Source: Heterobilharzia americana
Taxonomy: Eukaryota > Platyhelminthes > Trematoda > Strigeidida > Schistosomatidae
Direction: 5' to 3'
Assembly (NCBI GenBank): GCA_944470555.2
Contig: OX104134.1
Coordinates: 70,922,678-70,986,677, forward strand
Length of the DNA stretch: 64,000 nt
Shown here: piece by piece, positions 9,877 to 21,728 of the stretch
Position numbering within the stretch: the first letter of the stretch is position 1
How the letters are laid out: each line of letters begins with the position of its first letter
Position numbers and translations under genes: made by a program
The notes under the pieces: model-generated
The model's database searches: none
What the model was told of the DNA's origin: nothing
What the model saw: the letters and a program-made list of their open reading frames with translations, nothing else

Positions 9877-10600
9877 TAGACCTCAACCCAAGTACAACAC
9901 TCGGAAACTGAAGGATGAAACTACAAAGGAGATCTTCAAGGCAGCCATCAAGACAAAATGGGAGACATCGAGCAACATCCCTGAAGAAACCTGTGTGGAA
10001 GAACACTGGAAGTCTTTGAAAGCTATGTGGAAAGAAACCTGCACAACAGTATTAGGAAGGAAGAAGAAAGAAGACAAGGAATGGATCTCGACGGATACCT
10101 GGAAGCTGATAGAGGAGAGGAGGATGGTGAAGCAGAAGATAAACCAGTGCAAGGATGCTCAACGACAAGAGGAACTGAGCACAATGTATAAAACACTGGA
10201 CAAAGAAGTGAAGAAGAGTGCACGCAAAGACAAAAGACACTTCTACGAAACACTGGCAAGTGAAGCAGAACAGGCTGCAGGTAAGAGAGACCTGACGACA
10301 TTGTATCAAATAACCAGGTTGCTATCAGGGAAGAGACCAACACAGATGAAACCAATAAAAGATGAAGAAGGAAATTTAATTACAAAAGAAGAGAAACAGA
10401 GGAAACGATGGGCCGACCACTTCAAGAAGCTCTTGAATCGACCACCACCTGCACTTCGTCCAGAAATACCACCTGCAGCCGCTGAACTACAAGTGAACAT
10501 TAATCCCCCAACGAAAATGGAAGTCCTGAACGCCATAAAGCTACTGAAATGCGGGAAAGCAGCAGGACCAGATGGAATACCGCCAGAAGCACTGAAACAG
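9827..10600 (+). pseudogene. RTE-a linker between endonuclease and RT
   Basis: This is the continuation of the RTE polyprotein after the first frameshift. Residues 3-30 (GTFQIKLKAFKEAG...) follow directly on from the endonuclease end. A long charged, helical linker comes next and leads to NAIKLLKCGKAAGPDGIPPEALK, which is the conserved start of the RT domain (the K-x-GK-x-AGPD-x-I-P-x-E motif). After this point the open frame runs on to 10777 in the wrong frame. The true continuation (TDAETTADMLTPLLQKVWKEE) is in the frame of the next entry, giving a second frameshift near 10595. Confidence 0.88.
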
Positions 10601-11103
10601 ATGCAGAGACAACAGCGGACATGCTCACACCACTATTGCAGAAGGTGTGGAAGGAAGAGAAGGTACCTGACGATTGGAAGAAGGGTTACCTTGTCAAACT
10701 GCCGAAGAAGGGAGACCTCAGTGCTTGCAAGAACTGGCGCGGAATCACTCTCCTGTCCACCCCAAGTAAAATATTAAGCCGCATCATCCTGGAGAGGCTT
10801 AAAGATGCACTGGATTCAAAACTGCGACCGGAACAGGCAGGCTTCAGGAAGTACAAATCATGTGCAGACCAAATTGCAACGCTTCGCATCATCATAGAAC
10901 AGAGCATAGAATGGCAATCAGCTCTCTACCTCAACTTCATCGACTTTGAGAAGGCCTTTGACAGCGTCGACCGAGAAGTAATTTGGAAACTGCTTCAATA
11001 CTACGGAGTACCGCAAACCTTTATCCGCCTCATTCAACAACTATATGAAGATGCCACATGCCAAGTAATCCACAATGGGAAGCTCAGTGATGCTTTTGAA
11101 GTG
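10600..11103 (+). pseudogene. RTE-a reverse transcriptase, fingers and first palm motif
   Basis: This is the central RT segment, in the frame that is open from 10549. It contains VPDDWKKGYLVKLPKKGDLS, NWRGITLLSTPSKILSRI, the EQAGFR block (residues 95-100 of the open frame) and FIDFEKAFDSVDR with the first catalytic aspartate (132-139). These are standard non-LTR RT blocks of the RTE clade. The frame closes at 11109 with an Arg-stop. One small insertion at about 11100-11105 separates it from the GVKQGC block of the next part. Confidence 0.9.
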
Positions 11104-11105
11104 AG

Positions 11106-11930
11106 GTGAAGACAGGAGTGAAACAAGGTTGCCTACTATCCCCCATGATATTCTTGATTGTGGTGGACTGGATCATGCAGCAAACAGTAGGCAGCGAGAA
11201 GAGGGGGATACACTGGACGACGGAAAAGAACCTAGAAGACTTGGATTTCGCCGATGACTTATGCCTAATGTCACATAAACTTGAAGATCTGCAGGCAAAA
11301 ACTAACAAGTTGATAGAAGAGGCAGCGAAGACGGGAATTCAAGTGAATATAGAGAAGACAGAGGTGATGAAGATACCGCAACACCACCATCAACAACAAC
11401 AACAAACTCCAGTCACCATCAACGGGAGAAACTTAAAGGAAGTAACCTCCTTCACTTATCTAGGAAGCACTGTTTCAACTACAGGCGGGACGGACGAGGA
11501 CGTCAAAGTCAGAATCGGAAAAGCAAGACAGGCATTCATTAGCCTGAAACCAGTGTGGAGATCTTCTGCACTCAGCATGCGGAACAAGATACGGATTTTC
11601 AACACCAACGTCAAGTCAGTGCTCTTGTATGGCTCAGAGACTTGGCGCGTCACGAAAGGTATTTCCAATAAACTACAGACATTCATCAACAACTGCTTAC
11701 GCTCGCTGCTGAAGATCAGATGGCCAGAAAAAATAAGCAACAAGGAACTCTGGGAACGAACCAACCAAGAACCTATCACGCAACAAATATGCAGGAAGAA
11801 GTGGAGATGGATTGGCCATGCACTGAGAAGGCCGACTGAGGACATCACGCGTCAGGCCCTCGAGTGGAATCCCCATGGGAAGCGACGAGTTGGACGTCCA
11901 AGGGTGATTGAAATGATGCATTACCGATAA
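11106..11930 (+). pseudogene. RTE-a reverse transcriptase, catalytic palm to C-terminus
   Basis: The 274-residue frame opens with TGVKQGCLLSP (the QG motif), followed by LDFADDLCLM with the FADD catalytic aspartates (48-51). Then come VTSFTYLGSTVS, the SVLLYGSETW block and a WRWIGHALRR...RVGRPR C-terminal region typical of RTE proteins. After KRRVGRPR (about 11905) the sequence departs from the family (VIEMMHYR, stop). The last 60 or so residues of a normal RTE ORF are therefore replaced by unrelated sequence. A CAA-rich run (11385-11405) encodes a short HHHQQQQQ tract, an expansion inside the thumb region. Confidence 0.9.
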
Positions 11931-14900
11931 CTAGGATGAATGTGGGATTTCGCAAATTCCACAGGACCAGTAATGCAAGACATCGGACATGCAAATCTCA
12001 AACATAGCACGTAATTTTACTGCTGATGAAGAGAGTTAGGGAAAAGAAAGTAACACTTATAATACTGCATTTCAAGGTGTGCTCGTTTTAACGTTTAATT
12101 TGCTCAGCTAAAATAATGGAGTTTATGAAAACATCATCCTACCTTATTTGACATAACTATGTGGACTCAAATACCTCGTGCAAATCTCTACTGATTCGTG
12201 TTCAAATTCAGTAAACTAGGTGTAGGCCTCATCAGAAATATCAAAATAATTCCAGAAGAAATTATCAGTGGTGTTTCTTCTCGAATGCTATGTCATGTTG
12301 ATGCAACTAAATGTGTAATTTATACGAGTCAGTCGGTAGGGATCTCTATATTCAGGTTTTCTGTCTGTTAGCACTCATCAACAAAATGCATCGACAGTCT
12401 TGAAGAAACTCATATTCCCTTGAATATTCAAGACAGTTACTTTCTAAGGTTGATAATTTACCACCAAAGGAAGACTTAACAGTTAGCATCTACCAACCAA
12501 TTGTGTACTTTTGGATATTTTATGCTATGTTTAGAACACCTGACCTAACTTTGACTAAGATGATACCTTGAAATACAGCTGTTCTATGTACGTCACACTC
12601 CCAAAAGGATGTAACTTAAGAGGAAAAGGACCGTACAGTTGATCACACCAGCCGTTTTCACGAGAAATAATTCATATTTTACTCTGTATAGATATTTTGT
12701 AGACACATATTTGTGGTTTGTTTTTGTCTTGTAGTATCGCTGATCCATGAAGATGACAAAAGTAATTTCAAAGCACCACATTATTATATTCTTAAAACCC
12801 TAACGGAGTCGGATATGAAGAACAAGACCTTCCAATTCAGTGTGCGTAACCGATCTATCATTTTGCATGAGGTATAACCTAATCAGTAAGTTAGTCATGA
12901 GTAATAATACTCTTTAGTACAGGAGGAAACAAACTGGTTTTTGAGTGTAATCGAAATCTGAACATCTTCATGCACAATTTTATGAAGTTGACTTCATCTA
13001 CTAATGCATTGCCCGTTTCTAAATAAATCTACATGCAAGATATCTGGATGAGTTCTACTCAAAATTATGCACATTTCTTCTTGAATACATAGTCATTTTT
13101 ATTTATTTATTTACTTAAAAATGCATGAAAAATAAATAAACATTGTTTGTTTTGAAAAATAGTTTCTAATAGATTTTCTGAGGGACCCATGATGGTAATT
13201 TTAATTAAAAGGAGTAAATGGGAGTAAAACCGATGTATTTGGTTGGTAATAATTTATTATTAATCGAACTTTGTGACTTGATGTGATTACTAGCCATATA
13301 GCACGACTCATTTACCAATGTAGACACAGTACAACTCAACTATTTAACTAGTTTACTTGACCAGCATATATGATGCGATGTCAGAAAAAAGACTGATGGA
13401 AACTCATTCATCCTGAAATTAAGGAATATATGGTCAAAAATATTCAGCCTACGTAAATGTTTGGGACTCGATTCACATGGTTTCTTCAAGTAATCTGCAA
13501 GCTTTTTATGTCCCTTGACTGTGCATGCCATACACAAGGTGAGAACATGTTGGTAACTACCATTCAGCAAGAAAATAAATCTAGCGAGAAAAGGAGGTCA
13601 CTTCTCACTTGAATGATTTACTTCCTGAATCAATAAACTTTTTTGACTTTCCAATCGACTTAAGGGGATTTACGGTGATGATAAAAAGCTATTTAGAAAG
13701 CTCTTTGAAGAACCATCCATGGTTTACATTGAAGAATTTCTCGCAAGACAGAATTAATTGAAATTCGTAATACCATACCTAATGAAACCGGAAGGTCAGT
13801 GACGAATAGAAGTGTGATATATAGAAGCAAGTTTTAATTTTTTTTTTTCTTTTAAAATTATAACAAGAAAAAAAGTGGGTCATTAAACTGTTTTATATGA
13901 GATATGCATGCGTCAAGAATTTTCATCAAAAGCTAGACTTATCACTAACATTTATTTGTTCTCCAAAGAAACTGGTGGATAAAATAATGAGTTAAAAACC
14001 ACCTACTTCTGTTGTTCAGCAGTTTATGCAATTATTTCACAACAGCTTTGTATCAAATATAACAGCTGCTGTCTTCAGTGAGTGGTTTCTAGTAGGAAAA
14101 CTTGACGTCAAAGTTAAGCAGTTGAAAACCTAGTCAACTCAGTAGATTTCTAACGTGAAATATGATAATTGTTAGTAGTTTCCAAACTGTTTTACCACTT
14201 ATATAGTTTGAAACAATTAGTCCCTTTTATGAAGTAGTTTATGTATAAAGTGTGGTGTATTTGAGCCACAAATTTTGAATATTCTGATCACACACATACT
14301 TGTTAAGGCAATTTACATTAAAAAGAAATTACAACCTACTACATAGTCCCAGTTTCGCCCTTATGCTAAGTATGGTTTTTTGAGAGATTGATACAAAATT
14401 GTAAAGAGCATTTTAACATCAGCCTGCGAATTTTATCATCAATGCATTTTTTAGTGTATAACGATGGTTGTCTACCACCAGTACTTATCAATGTTTGTGA
14501 ATCCAGGTTACTCAGCACCCATTTGGTGCATATTTCACCACCTTCAAGTGAAGATCTTGTTTATTCCTCTTTATGTATATTTGTCTATACACATATGAAA
14601 GCTGGTGCATATATTAGGATCCTATGCAGTCATTTACAGAGTGAAGAGATCTGTGCTACAACATATGTTTGCTTTTCACGAGTGGCTCTAAAAGTCACCT
14701 TTGCAATCAGTGAAAAAATCAATTAGAACTCTTTAACATAGTAATGATGGATAGTGGCTAGTGGTCATCATTACTTTAATTAAAACACAGGCAATATCGA
14801 GGCATCCACACAGGAGCCCATATGCCAATAGAGACCGATCAATCTGGTCCAGTCAACGACGGTATAATACAAGCAATAATACTAGAACTCTTTATGTCAT

Positions 14901-15330
14901 TAAAATCTGCCTTTCCAGCCGAAATAGAGAAATCCAATTATTTTTCAGTTGTTACTGAGGTGGTTTTTAGAATACGACTTAGTAGCACAACGAAAAACGA
15001 CATGTTAGACGTATATTGTCTTGTCATTTTGCTGGGGATAGATTGATTTCTACGTAAATTTCATCATGAACCGACACCAGTTGTAGAACTATCGAAAACC
15101 TCAGAGCACTGGACAGCTACAAATCCGCTACATCGCATCACAGGTCGGAAGTGAGGACAATTACTCAGCGATTGCATTGGAAGGTGGTTGCCCAATATCA
15201 CGAATTCACAGAAGTAATAAAATTCCATAGTAGATTGTTTATTTGGTACACCACAGTCGAATATGAAATTGTACTCAACTATAGTGCCTGAGATTTCCCT
15301 TTAAATCAAGAAATAATAAAATGTGGACCA
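11931..15330. other. AT-rich stretch, only unassigned short ORFs
   Basis: About 3.4 kb without a recognisable element. The largest frame is 14388-14726 (plus, 112 codons). It has no recognised domain, no signal of splicing into a larger gene and ordinary AT-rich composition, so I do not call it a gene. A poly(T) tract is at about 13838-13852. No ribozyme core or tRNA fold was recognised. Confidence 0.5.
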
Positions 15331-15520
15331 TAGGATTCCAGGAATATGGTTGAGTAGTCATTGTCCTCACCACAAGATCTGACGGTTCTGGATTCGACTT
15401 CTGGCAGGCTTATGGCTGAGGAGTTCCATGCGAGGATGAAACTTCTGTCCAGTGCTCTGAGGTTTTACGATGGTTCTATAACGGGTATCGGTTCATAATC
15501 AATACTACCTTACATATTCA
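15330..15520 (+). mobile_element. Sm-alpha-like SINE, second copy, decayed hammerhead
   Basis: Same repeat class as 7741-7930. A box-B-like GGATTCGACTTC lies near 15390. The hammerhead core follows: CTGAGGA (15416-15422), a stem II of about four pairs (TTCC with GGAT, plus flanks), GAAA (15438-15441) and GTC (15447-15449). Stem I no longer pairs: CAGTGCTC (15450-15457) faces GCTTATGG upstream instead of a GCACTG-type partner. This copy is therefore probably inactive as a ribozyme. Confidence 0.7.
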
Positions 15521-15530
15521 CCTGTATGGT

Positions 15531-18300
15531 AATAAGTCTTTCGAAAGACAGGTTGCATTTGTTAGTTGGTTGAGGGTAATCGAAAAAAAGCCTTGAACCT
15601 AGGTTTAGTACTCGTCAGCAGTTGTTACCAAAGCCTCTCTGCCACCTCGAAGAAATTGATTTCCTCTTTGAGGTTCGAATCTGACAAAATGAAACTGGTT
15701 GCTCTTTAGTAACCAATCAATTTATGGCCACAAAGCATCTGGATTCACATACATCGATAAGCGCAGATGGTTAACAACCATTTTGATCCATTGCAAAATA
15801 AATAATTGACAAAGGTCACAAGAATGGTATTTAAATAGCTTTTACGACATTTTATGAAAACTGTCAGGGACATTTACTTAGGCTCGTTAAACCACTTGTC
15901 ATACATAAATTTTCCCCGACCTGTCTGCTTAAAAGTCGTTTGTCCTTACATCAAATGTAGCCTGGTAATTTTTACTTGATCCTATTAACAAGATTGGTTT
16001 CAAAACTTATTGTTTTCTCTTCACCACCTCTCTTGTCATTATTATCAAATTTGTTCTTCGATTTCCATTTTCCGTATAAAAATGTCTCAACAAGCAAATG
16101 GGATGTAAGATTATTCGAAATTTATGGCGCAAGTGCATCATATTTTTCAGACAGTTTTCTTACTGGCATAATTATTTAGTCAAAAAGAAAACTGATCCGG
16201 TTCCTTACGATTTTCGTCTGTGTTATTGTTATCAACTTTTTAACAATTTCAAATATCTTATGGTGTGATAAAAACATGCTGTTATTAATTCGTTTGACAG
16301 CAGAAGAATATAACAATGAAGAACCCCTCAATCAACGTAGTTTCCAAAGTTCACTATACTAAGTATTTTATTACGTTGATAGGCTTAGAAAAACATCCTG
16401 TATTTCGTTTGATTTTGTGTTTCTTTATATTTCGATACACAGAAAAAAAGGTATCCAAATAAATGTGATTTAAACTCATCAGACTGTGGTTTTATGCACT
16501 AGGTTTAAAGATTGTAAATTCTTCGAAATTCCCATAAAGTTTCAAACAACCAGTCAGTACTTGTAATTTGAAAATAGTTGCTGCAGGAATATCATGCAAA
16601 TTTCTAGAAAAGGTAGGTATAAGGTCTGAAGCACACAGTTTTAAGTCCGGTTGGTATGCAGCGTAGCACGTGGGGTTGTCAACATATTATTAACTTCTAA
16701 AAGAAAGTTAAAAATAGTACAGTTTGTTTTAACTGAAATAGAAATGAAAGCGTAGAAACTCGGAAGTAGATTGGTTTTGTCAGACTTCTAAGAGTAAATC
16801 AGCAAATTCAACTTAGAGTAACCAGTGGATACAAATTTATGTCAATATGATCCTCCATCATGTCAACATATCTTCCGGTATTTCAAATCTCTTGCTTTAT
16901 TGACCTGAAAAACTGTATAAATTCTATATTTATTGACATTGAGATGCATACCGCATAAGTACGTTGAGAAAAGGTTTTTAATCTTTATTTCTGCTTGTAA
17001 TGTACATGCAGTTGAATCAAGTTGAGAGAATCCTTCCGTTCCGCACCAATGGCTCACAATTATAACTAAATGTTATTCATTAGGACTTATTCTTGTCATG
17101 AGACGATTCCGCCTGAGTTGCTTCATAAGACATCTGGATTACAACGAAATAAGGGGACTCATATAGTTTTAGAAATTCAAAAACATCATTTACATACTAC
17201 TTAGGAATATATTTATATGCTTGGATTCTAATTGCTAAATAATTTCGGTTTCCTTTCTTTTCTACATGAACAGCATAATAAGCAAGCAATGAACGTTTGA
17301 CAACTAAGAAAACAATTTCGTCAAAATACAGCTGTTTACATTAACATAATTATTTCTACATTAATTAACAATAGTTCTATAACTGGGTTTGATCATTTTT
17401 ATAATTATAAAAATAAATGTTTACTCAAAAGCTGTTTAATAAGCCTTCTAATGAAAAATTTAAAATGTTGAAGGGAACGAGGTGATTTTAAGAGTTATGC
17501 TGAAAATGTATTAGATTCTGTTGAAAAAATTATCGGAATTTCGGGGACATAAAATTAAATAAGTTTATGGGCTTAGGAAAGTATAAAAAAAAAATATTAT
17601 CCACGCCTCCTTACAAAGACACTCAGCCCAGTCAACTCTAAGAAGTCAACATTAAGAGTGTTAGGATTGAAAAAACTAAATTAGTGAACCAATGGAACGC
17701 CCAATCAATGTCAATTGACTCTACACAAAAATTCAAGTTCATTAGAAGAAGAGGGCAATTCATGTAGTAGAAAAGGTTATTTTTTGGTCTGCAGTGTGTC
17801 GAACAGTCTTACTGCAGTTTGGTTACAGCACTATGAAAACAGATAGGGAGGTCTACAGCATGAAAACTCAATTCTTGAAATTTCATATTTATTCTGTTGG
17901 CTATGACAAAGAAATAAAAAGAGAGGTTTATTTCACTTTTAATCATCACCCCATATAAGTACTAGTCTGCCAAACCATAGCTATCTCAGATAGTCAAAAT
18001 GATAAAGAGGTTCATGTGTTTAAACTGATTAGGTATTCCCATAAAAGCTTTTTATCTTATGATGTGAAACGTGCTAATTCTTGTTAAGAATTAAGTGGAC
18101 CAAATTATCTTGTCTAACTGTTTAACTAGGATCTCTCTCCCGGCGAAACTTGCCTATAAGGCAGTTTCTAGGTTTAAGTCCTACCGTGATCCCAGCCACA
18201 TCGAAAAGTCGCTGTAACGTTTCCGAGTCTCTTTCATGTTGGTAAAACTTCAGTTTGATGCAGCCAATGGAAGGCAGAACAAACATAATAAAAAAAAATC
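15531..18300. other. AT-rich stretch, no gene recognised
   Basis: The sequence is AT-rich throughout. Short unassigned frames occur (for example 15976-16179). A pol-III-box-B-like GGTTTAAGTCCTACC at about 18170-18184 and a GAGGTTCGAATCTG at about 15672 suggest eroded tRNA-derived repeats, but no full structure could be assembled. Confidence 0.45.
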
Positions 18301-18309
18301 AATTGCAAA

Positions 18310-18910
18310 GTTTTTTCAGAATACCGTATCTACCAGTCTAGCCCTTGGTTTGCTCAAAGAATTCGTGAACACCAACTAGCCGTAGAGGTACATGACTCAG
18401 TCTCTTAGGTTATGATGCACACAGACAATTACGATCATAAATTCTACTGAGAGAATATGAGAATCCTCCTCAGGGGAGGTTCAAAAGCAGCAGGAAAATT
18501 TCTAGCAGAATGGCACTTCAATGAAAAGTCAATCAACAAACATATAGATATAGACCCAATCTATAATCTACTTAGGAAGGGGGACCATCCATCAACTAAG
18601 TGCGCATACCTCAAACAAATCAATAATGAACCACAGCGTAACAGCGACAAATAGCACAATTTCATTATAACAAAGGTTCTGTACTAATGTGACAGAATAA
18701 AATGTAAAGTCAAAGAGGTCAAGGTGTGATAAATTACAACTGAACAACAATGAATGCCAACAGAAACACTACCTAAACATTCTTGTAACATTCCAATGTG
18801 TTTCACTTCCTTAGTAAGTTAGTGCTGAGGATGTCTCCAAGTCTGATGATGAAACGTACATGATAAAATACCAATGCTCAGAGAAAATCAAACTAATATC
18901 ATCCTAATCC
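18310..18910 (+). mobile_element. Penelope-like element fragment (PLE2), C-terminal end
   Basis: A plus-strand PLE remnant. The frame starting near 18359 reads RIREHQLAVEVHDSVS, stop, then HTDNYDHKFY, stop, then (18457-18650) KFLAEWHFNEKSINKHIDID and PIYNLLRK. This matches, block by block, the C-terminal region of PLE1 (EHQLSIKLHDVSS, DNYGYEFNF, EAWHSGQSAINTCTDID, PIYQPIRK) at moderate divergence. It therefore belongs to a related but distinct subfamily. A decayed terminal motif (CTGAGGA at 18825-18831, GAAA at 18851-18854) follows. Two in-frame stops make it dead. Confidence 0.8.
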
Positions 18911-18911
18911 G

Positions 18912-20618
18912 GAGCTACAAATTACTTCTATCATTTAAAACTTAATCGTCTAACAAGTTTCTGTGACATCTTGTACGATACTTACTAATCTAAATAACTT
19001 TGCCTTTTTAGATAACAAAAATTTAATTTCGCTTGTTAATGTTCCTTTTCATTACCTTTCAACATTCATAAATGGCTTCATTATTTTTGAGAGAAAATGA
19101 TGTCAGAAATTTTTATATGCATTGCCCTGCTTGTTTCCAAGGCGAACTAACTGCTCTCACTCATAAAATGGATTGTAAATTCTCCCCAAAATAATTGTAG
19201 ATGAATGTGATTGTAAAGCATATAGAATCAAATCGCCAAAAAGTATCTCTTCCGTGAATCGTGTGTTTCCATTTTCTTATTTGCTGTTAAGGGGGTTTTC
19301 CAAGAATAAAATCATCTGTCCAGCTTTGAACAGCGTGGGAATAAACTTACTAAAGTATAAAGTAATATATCGTTGAACTCCTAAATCTAGCAGGAACAAC
19401 CACACTCTGACCATATTGTTATACAGGCGATCAAGAGGAAAGATTCAAAACCTAGTTTTTCCACCTGTAATTATTGCAGAGACAAATTCTGTCACACACT
19501 CCAAAACGATAGACAAAAGCAGTTATTCCCAAATCTCCCCTAAGGGTCTACAAAGGTTCAAAAGGCCACATTTTGGTGTTCTCATCACAGTAGTCGCTAC
19601 ATTGTCCGATAGAGACTCGGACCTTGTGAAGAAGGTTCTTCGAATTGTAACCGAATATGTTACGATATCACATGGTAAAACTTACTCTGAGCATCTGCAA
19701 CAACCTGTGCTGGTCACCCCTAGATATCATAAATAAACAAGTCATTTGATAACAGCGTGCAAGTTCACTCATCTTTGAAAAAGTACAAAGGTGTTCTTGA
19801 CGCACATGATGAATTTTATTCATTCTCTCTGTTTCTTTTCTGTGTCTGCCTGAACATACTTTGAAGATACATTCCATAGTTTTAATAGTACTGTGGTCAT
19901 ATGGAATAAACAGTACACTTGGTCAGGTTTCCGACAATTTTTATGCCGGTTTTCTTTTCTCAAGTGAAAGTTTTTTGGTTTTACTGAGTGGCTTAACTGC
20001 CGTTCTGAAACTTACTTCATCCAATCTTTTTTCGGTCTGATGCTGCTAAGTGCGAAAGTATCAAAAAAGCGTTTAAGTGTCTGTCGAAGGATTATCAGCT
20101 GGTCCATTAGAGTGATGGTTTATGAGTTATTCTCACAATATAACGACTGGTCCCATGAAACAAACCAGCCTCTTCAGCACTACGAGTAACTGCTAGGGGA
20201 CTCTTCTAATAGTGAGTGGTACCTTTGTCCATTGTAAAGACCAGTTATTGACAAGTTTTCGTCTAGCCTGTAGGTAGGGAGGTAGGTAAGTACGTTGTCC
20301 TAGGGGGCACAGTGTGAGTTTAGTGGTGACGGCGAGAATGTGAAAGTGAAAAGAGTAAAAGAAAGAAGTAAGCCGGTTACTCAGCAAGTACACCACGTTG
20401 TGGGAGCAGAAGTAAGTATTAAATAAAAAAAGAACTAAGAAAATGCAACTCGAATAATCCAGCATCTCAGGCTTCCGTGCAAAGTGATTTCAGTAGGAAA
20501 ACTCTAAATTACGTCAAGATCACCTCATGAAAGTTGTATTGATAAGTTCCTCAAAACATCACTTCTTTAATTTCAAGTACCAAGAGCTTTAACGTCGAAA
20601 GAGGAATAAATTAAATGA
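18912..20618. other. No gene recognised
   Basis: The largest frame, 19416-19736 (plus, 106 codons), shows no domain I recognise and no convincing exon borders. The stretch 20195-20330 is richer in G and may be an old repeat, but it was not matched to anything else in the window. Confidence 0.45.
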
Positions 20619-20619
20619 T

Positions 20620-20712
20620 TACTGAATTTAGGGCTGATGATGTCGTCCAGCAAGACGATGAAAGCTTCAAGATTAAACAACCCAGCTCAGAGAACACAAT
20701 ACAATCAATAAA
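20620..20712 (+). repeat. PLE terminal segment, isolated copy
   Basis: A third copy of the PLE terminus, without adjoining PLE coding sequence. It holds CTGATGA (20634-20640), TCGTC/GACGA pairing, GAAA (20660-20663), then GCTTC and the AACAACCCAGCTCAGAGAAC block. In this family GAA/TT upstream can pair with AGCTTC downstream of GAAA. It is probably the remnant of a severely truncated insertion. Confidence 0.75.
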
Positions 20713-21454
20713 TGATTACTCCTTAAAACATCACCGTTGAAGAATCTTTTTCCAAAAGCATAGCTTGGGATCAAATCCCTTCAATGAATGAAGGGAATTT
20801 CATATCTGATGAGCTCTAAAGAAGAAGCAGTGGGAGTAATGATAAAATGATTGTGAGTATGAATAGTACTAATAAGGGATATGAGAACAGATTAGAGAGG
20901 CAAGTTATGATCTCTACTTAATTTAGTAAGAAAACAATATGTGAGACAGAATTCGCCTAGTAAACACTTAGCTGTCAATTTTGGAGTTATAGAGACATGG
21001 TCAAAAGCCTCATTCATAGTATGTTAAGACTCACCGCCATCGGAGAGTGACTCATTGCAGTAAAATCTCAATCCTACGAGTTGACCTAGAAACGTTTGAC
21101 AGGAAGACACATCAGGAGTTACAAAGGGAATTCAATATCCACTATCTTCCAAAGAACTTGTAGTGATTTCTTAGCACTAGCTCCTCGGTCTTTTGTGTGG
21201 TCAGTCGTATGACTATGATACAGTTGGACTCCCTAAAGTGGTGTCAACAAATACTTTTTCAAACTAAGCGTAAAAAAGAAATATGAAAAGATGTCAAACG
21301 AAAAAACAGAGGAAGTGGGGAAAAAGATGGAAAAGAAGTATGATGGAAAAAATAGAGACACGCTCATCGACTTAAGGAAGATGCAAAAGAAAACGATGAT
21401 ATGGAAAACGTCGATAAATAAATAGACCGAAGTCACAGAGATTCAGACAGAGCA
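20713..21454. other. No gene recognised
   Basis: AT-rich sequence with no similarity to known elements that I can see. Confidence 0.45.
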
Positions 21455-21728
21455 AAACGAGTAGGCAAGATTCTAGTAGTGATAACAGGAAGAGAAATAG
21501 TTATGATAGTGGTGCGGAGGCATAATGCTGAACCGGGTTCGTGATGATAGTGGCAGTACAAAAATATCGGTGTGGGGATAACTGTGTTCCAATGACACAG
21601 AATCAGTTGACTATTTCGACCTATTCCATACGCCAGCTGGATATGCACAAACCATTCGACACTGTGTAGCGATTTAAGCTTTAATGGAAGCTGTCAGCAA
21701 GTAAACGACAGCAATCTCGGTAGGCGAA
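21455..21728 (-). repeat. Inverted repeat copy 1 (partner at 28413-28686)
   Basis: About 274 bases here are the reverse complement of 28413-28686 with only a few differences. Both copies contain the same open frame beginning MHIQLAYGIGRNSQ. The pair flanks the CR1-e relic and the LTR element. The most likely source is the 3' portion of one non-coding or 3'-UTR-like repeat inserted twice in opposite orientation. Confidence 0.85.

Larger units (their letters stand above)
8830..11930 (+). mobile_element. RTE-clade non-LTR retrotransposon, family a, near complete
   Basis: This is a plus-strand RTE element, more GC-rich than its surroundings. The leader (8860-8935) has the CCTAAGCCCGGGTAAAG and CTAGCAACCCTACCCCGTAAAA segments typical of RTE 5' regions. 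One polyprotein of about 1,000 residues follows: AP-type endonuclease, linker, reverse transcriptase and C-terminal zinc-ribbon-like region. Only about three frameshifts break it (near 9820, 10595 and 11103). Homology stops abruptly at about 11905, after the KRRVGRPR motif. The final part of the ORF, the 3' UTR and a terminal repeat are not seen. This element differs clearly from family b elsewhere in the window. Confidence 0.9.

Noticed and set aside
14388..14726. 112-codon plus-strand ORF as a host gene
   Set aside because: No recognisable domain, no matching splice sites in phase, and composition like the surrounding AT-rich DNA. Frames of this size arise by chance over 64 kb.
18120..18200. 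Pol III gene or tRNA-derived SINE near a GGTTTAAGTCCTACC box-B-like sequence
   Set aside because: Only box B is convincing; no box A, ends or second copy were found in the window, so it is mentioned only in the stretch description.
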